52,375 nucleotides of DNA from JBARKJ01 sp049801375. GTDB taxonomy: Bacteria > Nitrospirota > JACRHJ01. The DNA lies in assembly GCA_049801375.1 (NCBI GenBank), contig JBARKJ010000128.1, positions 1 to 52,375 of the forward strand, given 5' to 3'. The notes under the pieces are model-generated. The model did no database searches and had not been told where the DNA came from. It was given only the letters and a program-made list of their open reading frames with translations. Position numbers and translations under genes: made by a program. Shown piece after piece: positions 48,314 through 52,375 of this stretch (position 1 is the first letter of the stretch; every line of letters starts with the position of its first letter).

Positions 48314-49869
48314 TAATCCCTCTTGAAGCTTATGTGCCGCTCCCAGCCACGCCCGCGGGATTTGTGGTCGCTCCGGTAATGAGCGCCTACGCTCCCTTTG
48401 CGGGAAAGGGCGGCCTTCGCTATAAGCGTTCCCGCCGTCAACAGATTCTTAAGCTCCAGCCACGGCCTTGAAAGCGGCCCCGACTCCTGGAGCTTGCGCC
48501 ACCCGGAAATGGTCTCGATTGCGCCGGTTAAGGATTCCCCGCCCCTGATGATGCCGACGTCCCCCCACATGAGGCGCCGAAGCTGGCTCCTGGTCTTCAG
48601 CAGGTCGGGCTGGGCCGCCGCGCCCGCCGTATATGCTATGGGCTCCTTTTTCGGGAGCGATTTCTTCAAGCCGTATGCCGCCGCGGCAATCCCGGCGCGA
48701 GCCCCGAATACAATGCCTTCCAGAAGCGAATTACTGGCCAGGCGGTTTGCCCCGTGCACTCCCGTGCATGCCACTTCACCCGCGGCATACAAACCCGGGA
48801 CGTCCGTCCCGCCATCTTTGTCCGTCCATACCCCGCCCATCATATAATGGGCCGCTGGCGACACCGGGATCATCTCCTCGGTTATGTCTATGTCGAAACT
48901 GAGGCAGGTCGAGTAAATCCTGGGGAAGCGGCCCCTCACGAAACCGGCGTCCAGATGCCGGAGGTCCAGATATACGTGCTCCGATTTTGTTTTTACCATT
49001 TCGGAGACTATGGCCCTTGATACCACGTCCCTGGGGGCAAGCTCTGCCTTCGCGTTATACCGGGGCATGAACCGCTCGCCCTTGATATTGACGAGTAGAG
49101 CGCCTTCGCCGCGCATGGCCTCCGACAAAAGGAACTGAGGCGCGCGCGGCACATAAAGTGAGGTAGGGTGGAACTGCACGAACTCCATGTCCGTGAGTGT
49201 AGCCCCGGCCCGGTATGCTATCGCGAAGCCGTCGCCCGTTGCGACTTCCGGGTTGGTCGTCCGCTGATAAACCTGTCCCAGGCCCCCCGTCGCCAGCACC
49301 ACCGCTTTGGCGTAAACCGCCGTCAGTTTGCGTTCCCTCTCCCGGTAAACGAGCGCTCCCGCCGCCTGCCCGTCATTTACAATGAGATCTACCGTGATGG
49401 AGTAGTCATATTTTTTAATATTCTCCGTCGCCTTTACCTTCGCCAGAAGCGCGCGCTCAATCTCCCTGCCCGTGGAATCTCCATTGGCGTGCAGGATGCG
49501 TCTTTTGCTGTGCGCGGCCTCACGTGTGAAAGCTAATTTGACACCTTCACGGTCAAACTGCGCGCCCCACGATATAAGCTCCGTTATACGTTCCGGGCCT
49601 TCGGTCACCAGTATCCGGACGTTCTCCTCGTTGCAGAGCCCGTCGCCCGCGTCGATGGTGTCCCGGAAGTGAAAGCCTATCTCGTCCTCGTCCGAGAGCG
49701 CGACCGCCACCCCGCCCTGCGCGTATTCGGTGGAGGACTCGGTGGCCCTGTCCTTGGTTATCACCAGGACCTTCCCAGCCCTCGCCAGTTCTATCGCCGC
49801 ACGGAGACCCGCAACGCCGGAGCCGATCACGATGTAATCGGTGGAGATGGCTTCAGATATAATTTCCAA
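48313..49869 (-). CDS. nadB: L-aspartate oxidase
   Basis: 518 residues. The FAD-binding fold is IVIGSGVAGLRAAIELA. The flavin site TEYAQGGVAVAL, the substrate helix ISWGAQFDREG, the FQFHPTSLYVP strand (here EFVQFHPTSLY) with SEAMRGEGALLVN, and the C-terminal AAHYMMGGVWTDKDGGTDVPGLYAAGE are all present. It oxidises aspartate to iminoaspartate for NadA (encoded at 16.4-17.4 kb). It can use fumarate instead of oxygen, which suits an anaerobe. The C-terminal helical domain is complete. It is the second gene after the lipoprotein, with only 5 bases between them. Confidence 0.96.
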   Translation of the reverse strand: MEIISEAISTDYIVIGSGVAGLRAAIELARAGKVLVITKDRATESSTEYAQGGVAVALSDEDEIGFHFRDTIDAGDGLCNEENVRILVTEGPERITELISWGAQFDREGVKLAFTREAAHSKRRILHANGDSTGREIERALLAKVKATENIKKYDYSITVDLIVNDGQAAGALVYRERERKLTAVYAKAVVLATGGLGQVYQRTTNPEVATGDGFAIAYRAGATLTDMEFVQFHPTSLYVPRAPQFLLSEAMRGEGALLVNIKGERFMPRYNAKAELAPRDVVSRAIVSEMVKTKSEHVYLDLRHLDAGFVRGRFPRIYSTCLSFDIDITEEMIPVSPAAHYMMGGVWTDKDGGTDVPGLYAAGEVACTGVHGANRLASNSLLEGIVFGARAGIAAAAYGLKKSLPKKEPIAYTAGAAAQPDLLKTRSQLRRLMWGDVGIIRGGESLTGAIETISGWRKLQESGPLSRPWLELKNLLTAGTLIAKAALSRKGSVGAHYRSDHKSRGRGWERHISFKRD

Positions 49870-49874
49870 TTACT

Positions 49875-50336
49875 CTACCTTGCGACCCCGAAAGGCGAAT
49901 CGCCGATGAAATCTATAAGGACCATGGAGCTGCCGGTGTCCTGGTAAATGTAAGTGCAGTTCCCACGCGCCTCATGGGAGCCGCCGTCCTTGTCCGTCCA
50001 GGTCCCGGTCCAGTGGAAGATTACCCGGACGAAGTTGTCTATTTCTACCACCCGGTCCACCTCGATATCCAGGGCCACCTTAGGATATAATTCCATGTCT
50101 TTTCTTAAGGTGCTGGAGAAATCGGCGTAGCTCTTCTTGAGATCAGGCGATACGTCCTTCAGCGTACCGGGGAGGTCGCGGGCTTCATAGGCCTCACGCA
50201 TATGGGCAAATGCCGACAGCGCGCGGTCGGCCTTCACGGACTCTTCCGAGGGTTTTACAACCTGCTTTTTCGCGCAGGCGGACACGATGAGCATGAGCGA
50301 AGAGATGATGACCAGGAATTTAAAAAATTTGCGCAA
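49875..50336 (-). CDS. Small lipoprotein with NTF2/SnoaL-like domain
   Basis: 153 residues from TTG 50336, with GGAGG 7 bases upstream. The lipoprotein signal ends in LIVSAC. A single domain follows with a helical start (SAFAHMREAYEARDLPGTLKDVSPDLK) and then strands (VALDIEVDRVVEIDNFVRVIFHWTGTWTD, then CTYIYQDTGSSMVLIDFIGDSPFG), a helix-plus-sheet pattern seen in NTF2-like lipoproteins. The fold call is tentative and the function unknown. It probably shares a transcript with nadB. Confidence 0.75.
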   Translation of the reverse strand: MRKFFKFLVIISSLMLIVSACAKKQVVKPSEESVKADRALSAFAHMREAYEARDLPGTLKDVSPDLKKSYADFSSTLRKDMELYPKVALDIEVDRVVEIDNFVRVIFHWTGTWTDKDGGSHEARGNCTYIYQDTGSSMVLIDFIGDSPFGVAR

Positions 50337-50398
50337 AAGGGACCTCCGGTTATAAACGATATTTCCGACAATTTGGCCGTATTATTCCAATCTAGGAG

Positions 50399-50426
50399 GT
50401 TATATTATGGAGGGGGCAAAAGTCAA
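50399..50426 (-). promoter_or_regulatory. Sigma-70 promoter for the lipoprotein-nadB-HEAT-HD-GYP-TPR operon
   Basis: On the minus strand TTGACT (50426-50421), a 16-base spacer and TATAAC (50404-50399). The leader to TTG 50336 would be about 55 bases and carries GGAGG. Confidence 0.5.
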
Positions 50427-50436
50427 GAAAATAAGG

Positions 50437-50456
50437 GGGTTAACCGATTTTAACCC
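50437..50456 (-). terminator. Possible terminator at the end of the orphan dppB gene
   Basis: An inverted repeat GGGTTAA...TTAACCC spans the stop codon of the gene at 50440-51411. A T-rich run follows on the minus strand. The stem is short and the T run is broken, so this is tentative. Confidence 0.35.
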
Positions 50457-51411
50457 GGGGGTCCACCATAGCGTAGGAGATATCCGCCAGCATGTTGCCG
50501 ACTAACGTGAGGAACGCGCCGATAACCAGGTTGCCCATGACTAACGGGTAGTCCCGCGCGGTGACGGACGCCCAGAATAGCTGGCCCATGCCGGGTATGG
50601 CGAACAGGTACTCCAGGATGACGCTGCCGCCTATGAGCGCTGGAAGTGAAAGGCCAAGTATGGTTATCACCGGCATCATGGCGTTTCGGAGCGCGTGCTT
50701 ATATATGACGTCCCGCTCTTTTAGGCCCTTCGCCCTTGCGGTGCGGATATAATCCTGACGGACGACCTCCAGCATATTGGAGCGAACGTAGCGCGAAATC
50801 CCGGCAAGGCTCCCGAACGCGCCTATGAAAACGATAAGGACTATGTGCCGGAGACGGTCTAACTGAAGCCCGATAAACCCGTACTGCGAGGCGTCCAGGC
50901 TCTGAAGCCCCGATATCGGCAGCCAGCCCAGCTGCACGCCGAAGAGTATCATGAGCAGAAGCCCCAGCCAGAAGGACGGGATGGAAAAGCCCAGGAAGAC
51001 GGTTACGGTGGTGGATTTATCAAGCAGAGAGTTCCGCTTGACGGCGGAGATAATGCCCATAGGCATTGCTACGATAAAGGCGACTAAAAGCTCCAGGACG
51101 TTTATCGTTATCGTTACCGGCAGTCTTTCCTTTATCTTGTCCCACACCGGTCTGCCGTCGGCGTATGAGTCTCCGAAATCGAGCTTCGCGAACCTTGTCA
51201 CCCAGTTTGCATACTGTACATACAGCGGTTTGTCCAGGCCGTAGAGCTTCCGGAGGTTTTCCCGGGCCTGTGCGGACGCCTTGGGGTTCATCTCCACCGC
51301 GACCTCGACCGGGTTCCCGGGGGCAAGGTGTATTACGATGAAGGTTATAACGGTGATACCGACCAGAAGCGGCACCATCATCAGGAGGCGGCGGGCAATG
51401 TATTGGAGCAT
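50440..51411 (-). CDS. Peptide/nickel-type ABC transporter permease, DppB type (no DppC beside it)
   Basis: 323 residues with six helices. The N-terminal family pattern is IARRLLMMVPLLVGITVITFIVIHLAPGNP (first helix), then RENLRKLYGLDKPLYVQYANWV. The EAA loop is TARAKGLKERDVIYKHALRNAMMPVIT, and the end ADISYAMVDPRVKIG is typical. It differs clearly from the DppB at 23.8 kb, so it is not a recent copy. No DppC, binding protein or ATPase of this class lies next to it within the window; the gene behind it in the same direction of reading is a nadB-operon lipoprotein. The start lies 6 bases after a -10 box, so the mRNA is probably leaderless. Confidence 0.92.
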   Translation of the reverse strand: MLQYIARRLLMMVPLLVGITVITFIVIHLAPGNPVEVAVEMNPKASAQARENLRKLYGLDKPLYVQYANWVTRFAKLDFGDSYADGRPVWDKIKERLPVTITINVLELLVAFIVAMPMGIISAVKRNSLLDKSTTVTVFLGFSIPSFWLGLLLMILFGVQLGWLPISGLQSLDASQYGFIGLQLDRLRHIVLIVFIGAFGSLAGISRYVRSNMLEVVRQDYIRTARAKGLKERDVIYKHALRNAMMPVITILGLSLPALIGGSVILEYLFAIPGMGQLFWASVTARDYPLVMGNLVIGAFLTLVGNMLADISYAMVDPRVKIG

Positions 51412-51417
51412 GGATAA

Positions 51418-51446
51418 ATATTATCAGAAACCCCGCGTCCTTTCAA
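51418..51446 (-). promoter_or_regulatory. Sigma-70 promoter giving a leaderless mRNA for the orphan dppB
   Basis: On the minus strand TTGAAA (51446-51441), a 17-base spacer and TAATAT (51423-51418) are followed after 6 bases (TTATCC) by ATG 51411. It overlaps the 54-base gap behind the tupA-like gene. Confidence 0.7.
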
Positions 51447-51465
51447 CGGCAAAGGGATACGTGGC

Positions 51466-52293
51466 TCACGCGATCTTCCTTGCCCCTGTCTTCTTCTGCC
51501 CAGCGTGCTGCCCGGCATTCGGCCCGGCGATAGGATGGAACAGTGCATTGCCGTGCCCGTCCCTGAAACCGTCTATAACTTTCTGGCCTATAGGCCCGGT
51601 GATGAACTCGATGAAATCCCGCGCCGCGCTATAGCGGACATGCGGGTGTTTGGCCGGGTTCACCGCCATTATTGAATATTTGTTATTCAGCGCCGGGTCG
51701 CCTTCAAAGAGCAGGGTAATATTTTTTAAGGCGCCTTTCCTGGCTAGGTAAGTTCCCCTGTCGGATAGGATATAGGCATTCAACCTGTCGGCAATTTTCA
51801 GTGTATCTACCATCCCCTTGCCCGCGGTAATGAAATCTTTCATCTGTTTTATGTCCACCCGGGCCGACTTCCAGAACTTCTTCTCCCTGTCATGCGTGCC
51901 GGATTCATCTCCCCGCGACACAAAAGGCGCGAAGCTCTCCGAAATCATTTTGAAGGCCTTGGCTGCCGAGCCGGCTTTTTTAATCCCGGCCGGGTCCTGT
52001 GATGGGCCTAATATTATGAAATCGTTATACATCACTTCCCGGCGGTCGATACCATACCCTTCGGCCACGAAAGCTTTTTCCATTTCAGGGTCATGAACGA
52101 GCACCAAGTCCGCGTCACCGCGTCTGGCTATATCCAGAGCCGCTCCGGTGCCGACTGAGACGATGTCTATCCTGGCGCCCAGACCACTCCATTTGTAATA
52201 TTCCTGGATCAGGATATCTAAAAGCCCCGTATTCTGGGGAGACGTGGTAGAGGCCAGGACAATATGAGCTACGGATTTTAAAGTCTTTTTCAT
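51466..52293 (-). CDS. TupA-like tungstate/molybdate-binding protein lacking a signal peptide
   Basis: 275 residues. TupA hallmarks are present: LASTTSPQNTGLLD (oxyanion-binding Thr/Ser loop), VSVGTGAALDIARRGDADLVLVHDP, VMYNDFIILGPSQDPAGI, and FVSRGDESGTHDREKKFW. TupA normally has a Sec or lipoprotein signal before this loop. Here only about 13 residues (MKKTLKSVAHIVL) precede it. The next in-frame codons upstream hold a TGA, so no longer start exists. AAGGAGG stands 8 bases before ATG 52293. The protein may therefore stay in the cytoplasm. No TupB or TupC gene follows; the next gene is a peptide permease. The C-terminus has an unusual Gly/Gln/His/Lys tail. Confidence 0.85.
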   Translation of the reverse strand: MKKTLKSVAHIVLASTTSPQNTGLLDILIQEYYKWSGLGARIDIVSVGTGAALDIARRGDADLVLVHDPEMEKAFVAEGYGIDRREVMYNDFIILGPSQDPAGIKKAGSAAKAFKMISESFAPFVSRGDESGTHDREKKFWKSARVDIKQMKDFITAGKGMVDTLKIADRLNAYILSDRGTYLARKGALKNITLLFEGDPALNNKYSIMAVNPAKHPHVRYSAARDFIEFITGPIGQKVIDGFRDGHGNALFHPIAGPNAGQHAGQKKTGARKIA

Positions 52294-52344
52294 CGCAACA
52301 TCCTCCTTACATCAAGTTTAACATGTTTTTTTTATTTGCTTTTA

Positions 52345-52375
52345 TAGCCCCGCTTTCTTTTGCTACTTTTCTTTC
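52345..52375. repeat. Double-hairpin intergenic repeat, copy 3 (cut by the window end)
   Basis: AGCCCCGCTTTCTTTTGC followed by TACTTTTCTTTC repeats the CCGCTTTTCTTTGCGTTACTTTCTTTTC stretch of copy 1 (481-507) in the same order. The downstream half lies outside the window. Confidence 0.6.

Noticed and set aside
50407..50505. Plus-strand mini-frame of 32 codons with a perfect AGGAGG before its ATG
   Set aside because: Half of it overlaps the 3' end of the dppB gene on the other strand. There is no conserved look, and the AGGAGG is probably chance in a promoter region. Worth a check only if it is conserved.
1..52375. CRISPR array, rRNA genes or insertion sequences
   Set aside because: No regularly spaced direct repeats, no rRNA sequence and no transposase were found on reading through the window.

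Overview
The window is a GC-rich, densely packed stretch of a Gram-negative bacterial chromosome. It holds 48 protein genes, three tRNA genes and no gap above 300 bases. Outer-membrane barrels, lipoproteins with lipoboxes, Tat and Sec signals, two multihaem c-type cytochromes and a CISM molybdoenzyme point to a respiratory, probably anaerobic or facultative, bacterium. The mix of NtrC-type regulators, DUF4124-SLT, MoxR-DUF58-TgpA, HEAT plus HD-GYP and triheme c7 repeats is what I would expect in Desulfobacterota or Nitrospirota-like lineages. That placement is inference and cannot be settled from the sequence alone.

Layout. 1-2774: peptide and D-amino-acid scavenging (D-aminoacylase end, C26 amidohydrolase, peptide-binding lipoprotein). 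2816-6339: a two-component pair, a Cache/PAS histidine kinase with a CxxCH haem motif in its periplasmic part and an NtrC-type sigma-54 activator. 6438-13885 (minus strand): a respiratory module of an 11-haem NapC-like cytochrome, three paralogous small glycine-zipper membrane proteins, a four-cluster Fe-S protein, an NrfD membrane subunit, a Tat-exported molybdopterin enzyme and a 15-haem cytochrome. A sigma-54 promoter with exact spacing lies at 12776-12791, before the small membrane proteins, so the adjacent NtrC-type pair is the obvious candidate regulator. This haem-sensing, sigma-54-controlled electron-transfer island is the most interesting system here.

13977-25542: an OppF-like ATPase, a methyltransferase, a lytic transglycosylase, nadA, mprF, pyruvate kinase, an FN3 lipoprotein, a HAD hydrolase, a single-domain receiver and a DppBC pair. 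25539-31712: a Lon-family protease, an outer-membrane protein, a glycosyltransferase and protoporphyrinogen oxidase. 32131-33493: an AT-rich acyltransferase island that looks acquired. 33500-37751: the MoxR-DUF58-transglutaminase module. 38035-44253: small secreted or Cys-rich proteins, then serS followed directly by both of its tRNA-Ser genes, a DUF2155 lipoprotein, tRNA-Arg and a REC-PilZ regulator. 44327-50336 (minus strand): lipoprotein, nadB, HEAT protein, HD-GYP protein and TPR protein as one overlapping operon. 50440-52293 (minus strand): an orphan DppB permease and a TupA-like protein with no signal peptide.

Two genome-level patterns stand out. First, seven start codons (13885, 13977, 23342, 23421, 34438, 34520, 51411) sit only 6-9 bases after the -10 box of a well-formed sigma-70 promoter, and most lack a Shine-Dalgarno sequence. 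They are probably translated from leaderless mRNAs. Six of them form three divergent pairs. Second, a family of double-hairpin intergenic repeats built on a GTTACTTTCTTTTC core occurs at 423-526 and 41100-41200, with a cut-off copy at the right end of the window.
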